From Crocinitomix sp. (GTDB lineage: Bacteria > Bacteroidota > Bacteroidia > Flavobacteriales_D > Crocinitomicaceae): 8,115 bases of DNA. Numbering within the stretch: the stretch's first letter is position 1; the number at the start of each line of letters is the position of its first letter. The stretch lies in the NCBI GenBank assembly GCA_020849935.1, contig JADZFJ010000529.1, positions 1 through 8,115 of the forward strand. Direction: 5' to 3'. The position numbers and the translations under genes are program-made. This document shows positions 1 through 5,534 of this stretch, one piece after another. The notes below the pieces were generated by a model. The model was given only the letters and a program-made list of their open reading frames with translations, was not told the DNA's origin and did not search any database.

Positions 1-654
1 ACGCACATTTCCAACCTTTTTAGACAACCAATTGGTGGTTTTATAAGTCCGATCCATCATCATTGCCTTCATGTTGGTAGATTCTGTCAATTTAAAACAC
101 TCAAAGGTGCCAGCTGCGGTGGTAATTGATTCTACCGCTTCTACTTTCCGATCGGTAATTTTAAAATCCATGCTCATAATTTGCATGCCGTCCATGGAGA
201 TTTTTAGGTTCATACTCGCATCTGGTAAAGTCATGCCAACTGCCATATTATTCGGGTACATCACCTCCGTTTGTGTCACCTTCACATCCATGTCTTTGTA
301 GGCTTGCATCGTTTCAGCGGACATCATAGACTCCATCGAAACAGTGAACACCCCATTTTTGCAAAATGCCTCAAAATCAGACTCGTAAACAAGTTCCCCT
401 TTTTCGTCCTTACTCGACGCGTGAATTTTCATAGTCGTCATTCCATCCGCTTCAATTAAATCGGTCAAGGTCATAAAATCAGTTCCAACCAATTTATTTT
501 TTGCGTCTAAATTTTCGTAAGTTAATTGAGTTCCTTTTTTAATTGGAAAATATGTTTCGCAAACATCGCTACCCCCGCTTTGCTCCTTTGCAAGAAACGT
601 AAAACTTGAGGTCAATAGTACCAGTGTACCTAAAACAAATAGTGTTTTTTTCAT
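1..654 (-). CDS. Exported TapB/DUF3108-like protein, C-terminus cut by window edge
   Basis: An open frame reads leftward from the ATG at 654-652 through 218 codons to base 1 without a stop, so the gene is partial. The protein starts MKKTLFVLGTLVLLTSSF, a typical Sec signal peptide (two lysines, then a hydrophobic core to about residue 20). The mature part begins around a Cys at residue 32 in a C-x2-Y-x-P-x3-G context. It has further Cys at 98 (FEAFCKNGVF) and 186 (AGTFECFKL), is rich in methionine, and has alternating polar/hydrophobic strands that suggest a beta-sandwich. These features match a family of small secreted or periplasmic Bacteroidota proteins annotated as TapB-like or DUF3108-like, usually some 20-30 residues longer, so only the tail should be missing. 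No enzymatic motif is visible and the function is unknown. The family name is from memory; the coding call rests on the long open frame, the signal peptide and the well-placed start. Confidence 0.8.
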   Translation of the reverse strand, partial: MKKTLFVLGTLVLLTSSFTFLAKEQSGGSDVCETYFPIKKGTQLTYENLDAKNKLVGTDFMTLTDLIEADGMTTMKIHASSKDEKGELVYESDFEAFCKNGVFTVSMESMMSAETMQAYKDMDVKVTQTEVMYPNNMAVGMTLPDASMNLKISMDGMQIMSMDFKITDRKVEAVESITTAAGTFECFKLTESTNMKAMMMDRTYKTTNWLSKKVGNVR

Positions 655-730
655 TGTCGTATTTTTAAATTTATATCGCTTTTAATGCATGCGTACCTCA
701 CAAGGTAACCAAATTCTTTAAAAATTTAAA

Positions 731-738
731 CAAAGATA
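731..738 (-). promoter_or_regulatory. Candidate -7 promoter element for the leftmost gene
   Basis: Read on the minus strand this is TATCTTTG, an exact fit to the Bacteroidota -7 consensus TAnnTTTG. It lies about 77 bases upstream of the start codon at 654. No convincing -33 TTG is seen at the usual spacing, so the call rests on the octamer and its position. Confidence 0.4.
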
Positions 739-788
739 AGCAATTGGTCAATTGAACGAAAGTAAATTCACCACAACTTTACAATTCC

Positions 789-808
789 ATAGAACGCCGA
801 TGACGCGG
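789..808 (+). repeat. 20-bp intergenic direct repeat, copy 1
   Basis: The sequence atagaacgccgatgacgcgg is identical to 919-938, exactly 130 bases downstream. It is much more G+C-rich than its surroundings. Just after it, at 815-827, lies cagattttcgcag, whose reverse complement occurs after copy 2 at 966-978, so the two units share both direct and inverted segments. The string resembles the dispersed 'acgc-gatgacgc-gat' intergenic repeats I recall from several bacterial groups (from memory, unchecked). Confidence 0.75.
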
Positions 809-880
809 ATCGACCAGATTTTCGCAGATCTAATCTTGCTTAAAGTTTAATTCGAAAAGATATGTTTAATCTTCAGGTAC

Positions 881-893
881 AAGCGAGATGCTT
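881..893. repeat. Small inverted repeat between the two 20-bp repeats
   Basis: AAGC-gagat-GCTT forms a 4-bp stem with a 5-base loop inside the longer stretch caggtacaagcgagatgctt. It sits midway between the two copies of the 20-bp repeat. It looks like a worn remnant of a palindromic repeat unit, but the stem is short and could be chance. Confidence 0.3.
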
Positions 894-918
894 ACGCCAG
901 CAGTAAATAATCTAGTTA

Positions 919-938
919 ATAGAACGCCGATGACGCGG
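919..938 (+). repeat. 20-bp intergenic direct repeat, copy 2
   Basis: This is an exact second copy of the 20-bp unit at 789-808. It is followed at 966-989 by short tandem units of the form ctgcgaaaat / ctgcgaaat / ctgctgg. These are the inverted counterpart of the segment after copy 1. Together they suggest two decayed copies of a larger repeat with G+C-rich ends. Confidence 0.75.
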
Positions 939-1093
939 CTTTATCCACCGAAACAAATCTTTTTTCTGCGAAAATCTGCGAAATCTGCTGGAGAAAATAA
1001 ACTCATCTGAATGAAATTTAAAATCGAACTAAGGTTTAGGCTCGATTTATTTCAAATCTATTCACAACTACTCTAAAATCGAATGAATAATAC

Positions 1094-1101
1094 TAACTTT
1101 G
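1094..1101 (+). promoter_or_regulatory. Candidate -7 promoter element for the aldehyde dehydrogenase
   Basis: TAACTTTG matches TAnnTTTG exactly and ends 21 bases before the ATG at 1123, so the mRNA leader would be short, as is common in Bacteroidota. A clear -33 TTG at 17-23 bases upstream is not visible. Confidence 0.5.
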
Positions 1102-1122
1102 TCTTAACTAATAATATCACTT

Positions 1123-2679
1123 ATGTCAGCAGTTGCAGTAGAAACGGAAATCAGATCAATTTTAGATCAATTAGGAATCAAAGAAGTCAACAGTGGCGCG
1201 TCCACAGGAACTTATTGGTTTAATACCCGCGGAAATGAAATTCAATCTTTTTCGCCGGTCGATGGAAATTTAATTGCAGCAGTGCGCAGTGCAACCGAAG
1301 TTGAGTACGAAGCAGCCATCTTAAAAGGACAAGAAGCTTTTAAAGAGTGGCGTTTAGTACCTGCTCCAAAAAGAGGAGAAATTGTTCGCCAACTTGGGAT
1401 GAAGTTGCGCGAGTTCAAAGAACCACTCGGAAAATTAGTTTCTTACGAAATGGGAAAATCTTACCAAGAAGGCTTGGGCGAGGTGCAAGAAATGATTGAT
1501 ATCTGTGATTTTGCCGTAGGACTTTCACGTCAGTTAAACGGATCAACTTTACATTCAGAACGTCCAGTTCACCGTATGTACGATCAGTATCACCCACTTG
1601 GAATTGTTGGCATCATTTCAGCCTTTAATTTTCCAGTAGCGGTGTGGTGTTGGAATACCGCTTTAGCCTGGATTTGTGGCGACGTTTGTGTGTGGAAACC
1701 ATCTGAAAAAACACCGTTAACAGCCATTGCTTGTCAAAAAATAGTGGCGGAGGTATTTCAAAATAACCAAGTGCCAGAAGGTGTTTCAAGTGTCATCATT
1801 GGCGGTGCCGATTTGGGTGTTTTAATGTCTAACGACAAACGTGTGCCGCTGGTATCTGCTACAGGTTCAACCCGCATGGGGAAAGCGGTTGGTGAAGCAG
1901 TTGGAAAACGTTTAGGAAAATCACTTTTAGAATTGGGCGGAAACAACGCCATTATCATTACCCCAACTGCCGATCTAAAATTAGTATTACCAGGCGTAGT
2001 ATTTGGCGCAGTGGGTACTTCTGGTCAACGTTGTACCTCAACGCGACGATTAATCATTCACGATTCAATTTTTGATACCGTTCGCGATATTTTAGTAAAT
2101 GCCTACAAACAAATTAAAATCGGAAACCCTTTAGACGAATCCAATCACATGGGGCCATTGATTGATACCGATGCGGTTAAAACCTATTTAGATGCACTTG
2201 ATCAAGTAAAAGAAGCAGGCGGAAAAATGTTGGTGAAAGGCAATGTGTTAAGCGGACCAGGTTACGAGTCAGGTTGTTATGTTTCACCTTCCATTGCTGA
2301 GGTTGAAAATCATTACGGCATTGTACAGCACGAAACCTTTGCCCCAATTTTATACATCATTAAATATTCAGGCGATGTTTCCAATGCAATTGCCCTTCAA
2401 AACGATGTAGCCCAAGGCTTATCTTCTTCTATTTTTACCAATAATATCCGTGAGTCGGAGCAATTTTTATCCGCTTCAGGTTCCGATTGTGGCATTGCCA
2501 ACGTTAATATTGGTACCTCAGGAGCAGAAATTGGGGGCGCATTTGGTGGAGAAAAAGAAACAGGCGGCGGCCGCGAATCAGGTTCCGATGCTTGGAAAAT
2601 CTACATGCGTCGCCAAACAAACACCATCAATTATTCAACCGAATTACCTTTAGCACAAGGAATTAAATTCGATTTTTAA
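1123..2679 (+). CDS. amaB: Antiquitin-type aldehyde dehydrogenase (alpha-aminoadipate semialdehyde dehydrogenase, ALDH7 family)
   Basis: A complete 518-residue protein of the NAD(P)+-dependent aldehyde dehydrogenase superfamily, cytosolic. Family ALDH7A1/AmaB oxidises alpha-aminoadipate semialdehyde (in equilibrium with piperideine-6-carboxylate) to alpha-aminoadipate in lysine breakdown. Visible active-site features: SAFNFP with the catalytic Asn169, cofactor-site WKPSEKT with Lys192, the Rossmann glycine motif GSTRMG at 248-253, ELGGNN with general base Glu270, GQRC with nucleophile Cys304, and HETF with Glu404 and Phe406. Assignment to ALDH7 rests on the C-terminal block GAEIGGAFGGEKETGGGRES, then GSDAWK and RRQTNTINYS, near-identical in my memory to human antiquitin, including the end LAQGIKF. 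The length is normal for the family. The start at 1123 lies 21 bases after a promoter-like octamer and is followed by a plausible N-terminus. The gene stands alone, with a terminator after it and no other lysine-pathway gene in view. Family is certain; the exact substrate is inferred from it. Confidence 0.96.
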   Translation: MSAVAVETEIRSILDQLGIKEVNSGASTGTYWFNTRGNEIQSFSPVDGNLIAAVRSATEVEYEAAILKGQEAFKEWRLVPAPKRGEIVRQLGMKLREFKEPLGKLVSYEMGKSYQEGLGEVQEMIDICDFAVGLSRQLNGSTLHSERPVHRMYDQYHPLGIVGIISAFNFPVAVWCWNTALAWICGDVCVWKPSEKTPLTAIACQKIVAEVFQNNQVPEGVSSVIIGGADLGVLMSNDKRVPLVSATGSTRMGKAVGEAVGKRLGKSLLELGGNNAIIITPTADLKLVLPGVVFGAVGTSGQRCTSTRRLIIHDSIFDTVRDILVNAYKQIKIGNPLDESNHMGPLIDTDAVKTYLDALDQVKEAGGKMLVKGNVLSGPGYESGCYVSPSIAEVENHYGIVQHETFAPILYIIKYSGDVSNAIALQNDVAQGLSSSIFTNNIRESEQFLSASGSDCGIANVNIGTSGAEIGGAFGGEKETGGGRESGSDAWKIYMRRQTNTINYSTELPLAQGIKFDF

Positions 2680-2692
2680 TTAGGAATTTAAC

Positions 2693-2717
2693 GGTTCTTT
2701 CATAGAACTATTTTTTT
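2693..2717 (+). terminator. Hairpin plus T-run terminator after the aldehyde dehydrogenase gene
   Basis: ggttct-ttcat-agaact forms a 6-bp stem (five Watson-Crick pairs and one G-U) with a 5-base loop. One A later comes a run of seven T. It starts 14 bases after the stop codon, the right place for an intrinsic terminator, though the stem is short and A/T-rich. Confidence 0.6.
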
Positions 2718-2735
2718 CGTTGCAACGTTTTTTAG

Positions 2736-2876
2736 GCACCTTTTCCTGCTAATCGCTAAAGTTGGCTTGTACAAATCATTTCAGCTGTCCGCAATCCATG
2801 TTTTCCTAAAGTCAAAATGGCTTGTGGCGCTTCAATTTTTTTGTGCTGCGCCAAGCTATCGCTTTTATCAGGGGTG
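2736..2876 (+). repeat. Possible dispersed intergenic repeat element with internal hairpin
   Basis: The block runs from gcaccttttcctgct to cgcttttatcagggg. From memory, these two ends resemble the conserved ends of an intergenic repeat found many times in flavobacterial genomes (gcaccttttcctgctatccg ... cttctatcagggct), so the identity is a recollection and not a search result. Internally, 2820-2830 (GCTT-gt-GGCGC) pairs with 2848-2856 (GCGCC-AAGC): nine base pairs with a 2-base bulge and a 17-base loop. Only one copy is in the window. Confidence 0.4.
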
Positions 2877-3067
2877 AAATCCTCGCTACAGTTGTACTCC
2901 GGGACGCGTTGAATCGGTGTCTTAACCAATGATTCCTGAAAAAATCATGTTTTCAAAACGATAATTCGGTTAACAACATTTTAACAGGCCTGCTAATCAT
3001 TTTGCACTATCTTATTTGTCTTTTCGCTATAATTTAACGTCGAACTAGGTTTTAATTTTCGTTTCTG

Positions 3068-3075
3068 TATATTTG
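3068..3075 (+). promoter_or_regulatory. Candidate -7 promoter element for the symporter
   Basis: TATATTTG fits TAnnTTTG exactly and ends 20 bases before the ATG at 3096, nearly the same geometry as the element before the aldehyde dehydrogenase. No clear -33 TTG is seen. Confidence 0.5.
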
Positions 3076-3095
3076 TTAAATAATCACACGAGTTC

Positions 3096-4460
3096 ATGAA
3101 CAATACATCCGCAAAAAAAATCAAAAGACCTAGCCTAATCGTTCAAATTTTCCTTGGAATGATTTTAGGTATTCTGGTCGGTACTTTCTGGAAAGACATC
3201 GCCCCTGATTTGAAAATTCTCAGCGATATTTTCATGCGGTTAATCAAAATGATAATTGCTCCCCTCGTATTCGCTGTGCTGGTGGTAGGGGTAGCCAAGG
3301 TGGGTGATTTTAAATCCGTAGGCCGAATTGGAGCAAAAACAATTTTATATTTTACCGGAGCAGCCATCATCTCACTGTTATTAGGTTTGCTAATTGTCAA
3401 CATCACCCAACCAGGCAAAGTAATGACCTTGGAATTACCACAAGCCAACACGGTTAAAACAGAAATTGACACCACGCTGGTAGTGTTAAATCCACACACC
3501 ATGCAACCCGACACCAGTGTTGCCATCGCAAGAGATATTTATAATTCAGATATTCCTGGAGGAGGTAAAACACAGAAGTTTGATTCTAAAACATTCATTG
3601 ATCACGTCATTCCAGAAAGTGTGGTACACTCAATGGCTATCAATGAAATTTTGCCAATTGTCATTTTTGCACTTTTCTTTGGCGTCGCTTGTGCTTCCGT
3701 AGGTCCTAGAGGGAAAATAGTCGTCGATTTTTTTGATTCCATTTCGCACATCATGTTTAAGGTGACAAATTATGTCATGGCCTTTGCACCCTTCGGTGTA
3801 TTCGGAGCGTTGGCCGCCGTGGTAGCCAAACAAGGTCTTGGAGTGCTTACTGGATACATCTACTTAATACTTACGTTCTATTTAGGCCTGATTCTCTTCA
3901 TCTTCGTAATACTCTATGTTATTTGTTTGGTCATGAGGATCAAATTTTTCAAATTACTATCGTATATAAAAGAACCTATTTTACTTGCCTTTAGCACTGC
4001 AAGTTCTGAGGCGGCTATGCCAAAAACAATCGAATCCTTGGAGCGCTTTGGCTGTAGTAATCGCATCATTTCGTTTGTGCTACCCTTGGGTTATTCGTTT
4101 AACCTGGACGGCTCCATGATGTACATGACCTTTGCCACGGTCTTCATTGCACAAGCGTACGGCATTGAAATGACTACTACCGATCAAATTACCATGCTAC
4201 TGATTCTCCTTGTTACCAGTAAAGGAATGGCAGGAATTCCACGTGCGTCATTGGTAGTTATCGCAGGTATGTTAACCTATTTCGGAATCCCTGTCGAAGG
4301 ACTTTTATTATTACTTGGTATCGACCAAATCCTAGACATGGGCCGATCAGCCACAAACGTAGTAGGCAACGCCGTAGCCACCGCCGTAGTTTCTAAATGG
4401 GAGGGCGAGCTCCACGACTTCAAAAAAGATCCTGACATCGATCGTTTAAAGCTGGATTAA
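3096..4460 (+). CDS. Dicarboxylate/amino acid:cation symporter (GltP/DctA family)
   Basis: A complete 454-residue inner-membrane transporter of the DAACS (SLC1-like) family, which couples uptake of glutamate, aspartate or C4-dicarboxylates to sodium or protons. Hydrophobic segments occupy about 13-30, 42-68, 82-103, 184-202, 222-246 and 252-280. The substrate-binding core then follows in family order: hairpin 1 with the serine motif STASSEAAMP (300-309), the unwound helix 7 motif NLDGS (336-340), hairpin 2 SKGMAGIPRAS (375-385), and helix 8 with DMGRSATN (Asp414, Arg417, Asn421). By comparison with GltPh, Asp414 would bind the substrate amino group and Arg417 the side-chain carboxylate, which favours acidic amino acids or dicarboxylates. 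The C-terminal half is very close to E. coli GltP as I remember it. The loop between helices 3 and 4 (about 104-172) is hydrophilic and long for a bacterial member. The gene is monocistronic, with its own promoter-like octamer. The precise substrate and ion are not decidable. Confidence 0.93.
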   Translation: MNNTSAKKIKRPSLIVQIFLGMILGILVGTFWKDIAPDLKILSDIFMRLIKMIIAPLVFAVLVVGVAKVGDFKSVGRIGAKTILYFTGAAIISLLLGLLIVNITQPGKVMTLELPQANTVKTEIDTTLVVLNPHTMQPDTSVAIARDIYNSDIPGGGKTQKFDSKTFIDHVIPESVVHSMAINEILPIVIFALFFGVACASVGPRGKIVVDFFDSISHIMFKVTNYVMAFAPFGVFGALAAVVAKQGLGVLTGYIYLILTFYLGLILFIFVILYVICLVMRIKFFKLLSYIKEPILLAFSTASSEAAMPKTIESLERFGCSNRIISFVLPLGYSFNLDGSMMYMTFATVFIAQAYGIEMTTTDQITMLLILLVTSKGMAGIPRASLVVIAGMLTYFGIPVEGLLLLLGIDQILDMGRSATNVVGNAVATAVVSKWEGELHDFKKDPDIDRLKLD

Positions 4461-4513
4461 AAGTAGTTAGTATTTAATTTAATTGTTAGCATAAACAAGT
4501 TAAAGGAGCTTGG

Positions 4514-4551
4514 TATTTTTGATAATAGCGATTAAAATTAGTTATCTTTTG
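4514..4551 (+). promoter_or_regulatory. Possible abiE promoter region
   Basis: TATTTTTG at 4514-4521 fits TAnnTTTG. Alternatively, TTG at 4519-4521 followed 21 bases later by TATCTTTTG (4543-4551, one base longer than the consensus) could serve as -33/-7. Either would place transcription start upstream of both palindromes. In such A/T-rich DNA these matches may be chance. Confidence 0.25.
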
Positions 4552-4559
4552 AACTAATT
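4536..4559. repeat. 8-bp inverted repeat upstream of abiE
   Basis: AATTAGTT at 4536-4543 is the exact reverse complement of AACTAATT at 4552-4559, with an 8-base loop. No T-run follows on the plus strand. On the minus strand the arm is followed by only a short run of T. It may be a protein-binding site or a weak terminator-like hairpin; it overlaps the possible promoter. Confidence 0.45.
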
Positions 4560-4598
4560 AGGGGGTAAACGGACGTGCAATGATGTTTCATATCATTT

Positions 4599-4619
4599 TT
4601 GTCAGGTTTATCCTGACAA
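4599..4619. promoter_or_regulatory. AbiEi operator candidate 1 (palindrome)
   Basis: TTGTCAGG-TTTAT-CCTGACAA is a perfect palindrome with 8-bp arms and a 5-base centre. The core GTCAGG-TTTAT-CCTGAC recurs identically 86 bases downstream. In the characterised Serratia AbiE system the antitoxin AbiEi represses its own operon by binding two inverted repeats in the promoter region (established knowledge). Identifying this as the equivalent site here is inference from the position and pairing. Confidence 0.7.
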
Positions 4620-4686
4620 TTGTACTATAAAACATAATTTTTTAAATTTAGAGAGTGAACATCAAATTATCTTTCGTATCATTGTA

Positions 4687-4703
4687 GTCAGGTTTATCCT
4701 GAC
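4687..4703. promoter_or_regulatory. AbiEi operator candidate 2 (palindrome at the start codon)
   Basis: GTCAGG-TTTAT-CCTGAC has 6-bp arms and ends only nine bases before the abiEi ATG at 4713. Its flanks are also shared with copy 1, so the similarity runs from about 4665 to 4718 (against 4579-4632): 54 positions with nine mismatches by my count. Copy 1 has ATA where copy 2 has the start codon ATG. As RNA, the same palindrome would form a hairpin next to the start and could also affect translation. Confidence 0.7.
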
Positions 4704-4712
4704 ATTATTACT

Positions 4713-5534
4713 ATGAAAAGTAAGTACATATCAACACGCTCAAATGAACTTCTTTCCTATTTCAGTGGACAGAAAGAGGCTTGTTTTGATTATAGTCAAG
4801 CCATCAATGCAATGCCTGATTCAAAAGAAAGCACACTTCGGGAACTTCTCAGTGATATGGCTAAACGCGGACTTTTGATGAGATTGAAAGACGGATTATA
4901 TTATATCATTCCATACGAAGCTGATGCCGAGAACTTCATGCCTGATTGGCATTTAATCGCCGAAAATTTAGTAAATAATTCGCCATATTATATAGGTTAT
5001 TATTCTGCTTTGCAAATTCATAACCTCATTACTCAACCCTCTTTGAAAGAACAAATTGTTGTTTCAAAACAAATACGACCATCTGAAATAAAAATCAAGA
5101 ATATTCCTTTTCAATTTATTTATCATAACGAAAATCATTTTTTCGGTGCAAAGAAAATATGGCTTGACAGTTTCAATAAAGTCCTTTGCTCTGATTTAGA
5201 AAAAACGTTTATTGATTGTCTCTTTAAACCAGATTACGCAGGTGGAATAGTGGAAATTGCAAAGGCAATTTATGTATCAAAAGAAAAAATTAAGTATAAT
5301 CAGTTATACGATTATGCCATCAGATTTAACTCGCAAGCAGTAATAAAAAGACTTGGGTTTTTATTGGAGTTTCTTGAAATCAACACTGAAATAATTCAAA
5401 AACTTCAAGCAAAGAAAACGGACGCTTATGTTCTTTTGGACACGGAATTACCAAAACAAGGCAAACGACTTAAACGTTGGAGTATTCAACAAAATTTGGA
5501 ATTAGAAACCATTAAATCTGCAATTTACACATGA
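4713..5534 (+). CDS. abiEi: AbiEi-family antitoxin / transcriptional repressor
   Basis: A complete 273-residue protein of the AbiEi/COG5340 family, the antitoxin of the AbiE toxin-antitoxin and abortive phage-infection systems. Residues about 1-66 look like a winged helix-turn-helix: helical SNELLSYF, DYSQAINAM and ESTLRELLSDMAKRGLLMRL, then the wing KDGLYYIIP. The C-terminal domain carries family marks: the YYIGYYSALQIHNL helix (92-105), VLCSDLEKTFIDCLFKPDYA followed by GGI (157-179), and VIKRLGFLLEF (210-220). In studied members the winged helix binds the operon promoter and the C-terminal domain is needed to neutralise the toxin. The start at 4713 is placed against the second palindrome and gives a normal N-terminus; no Shine-Dalgarno sequence is visible. 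The stop overlaps the next start (ATGA), so translation of antitoxin and toxin is probably coupled. Autoregulation through the two palindromes is inferred. Family call strong; the system's target is unknown. Confidence 0.9.
   Translation: MKSKYISTRSNELLSYFSGQKEACFDYSQAINAMPDSKESTLRELLSDMAKRGLLMRLKDGLYYIIPYEADAENFMPDWHLIAENLVNNSPYYIGYYSALQIHNLITQPSLKEQIVVSKQIRPSEIKIKNIPFQFIYHNENHFFGAKKIWLDSFNKVLCSDLEKTFIDCLFKPDYAGGIVEIAKAIYVSKEKIKYNQLYDYAIRFNSQAVIKRLGFLLEFLEINTEIIQKLQAKKTDAYVLLDTELPKQGKRLKRWSIQQNLELETIKSAIYT

Larger units (their letters stand above)
655..1122. other. 468-bp divergent intergenic region with degenerate repeats
   Basis: The spacer lies between the divergently transcribed exported-protein gene and the aldehyde dehydrogenase gene. 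I see no convincing coding sequence in it. Its ends carry one candidate promoter for each gene. Its middle (about 789-1000) holds two copies of a 20-bp repeat and related segments, listed separately. Confidence 0.7.
2680..3095. other. 416-bp intergenic region
   Basis: The spacer lies between the aldehyde dehydrogenase and the symporter. It holds the terminator at its left end, a structured G+C-richer block (2736-2876), a weak 6-bp inverted repeat ATGATT/AATCAT at 2929-2948, and a promoter-like octamer at its right end. I see no open frame with a credible product. Confidence 0.65.
4461..4712. other. Boundary spacer between housekeeping genes and the AbiE operon
   Basis: This 252-bp spacer is A/T-rich and holds no gene. 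In order it contains candidate promoter octamers, an 8-bp inverted repeat, and a duplicated palindrome that runs into the abiEi start codon. No T-run terminator follows the symporter. From here rightward the sequence becomes visibly richer in A and T than the left part of the window. Confidence 0.6.

Noticed and set aside
71..459. Two small plus-strand open frames (71-301 and 271-459)
   Set aside because: They lie antisense within the minus-strand exported-protein gene, which has a signal peptide and family-like motifs, and they resemble no protein.
862..906. Tiny frame ATG...TAA between the two 20-bp repeats (14 codons)
   Set aside because: It is too short, lies in repeat sequence, and has no sign of translation signals.
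1022..1037. aatcgaactaaggttta before the dehydrogenase resembles cgtcgaactaggtttta before the symporter (near 3039)
   Set aside because: The match is short with a gap, and the two lie at different distances from their promoter octamers, so a shared regulatory site is not supported.
2929..2948. ATGATT/AATCAT inverted repeat followed by gtttt
   Set aside because: It is a 6-bp A/T-rich stem far from any gene end, likely chance.
3143..3833. Open frames inside the symporter gene on both strands
   Set aside because: They are shadows of the clear transporter frame, with composition expected from reading its codons in other frames.
4480..4505. TTGTT...AACAA inverted repeat considered as the terminator of the symporter gene
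   Set aside because: The stem is short and A/T-only apart from one pair, and no T-run follows; an A-rich stretch does.
4599..4703. Two identical palindromic repeats considered as a minimal CRISPR array
   Set aside because: There are only two copies, the similarity extends into the supposed spacer flanks, no cas gene is present, and the position fits an operator.
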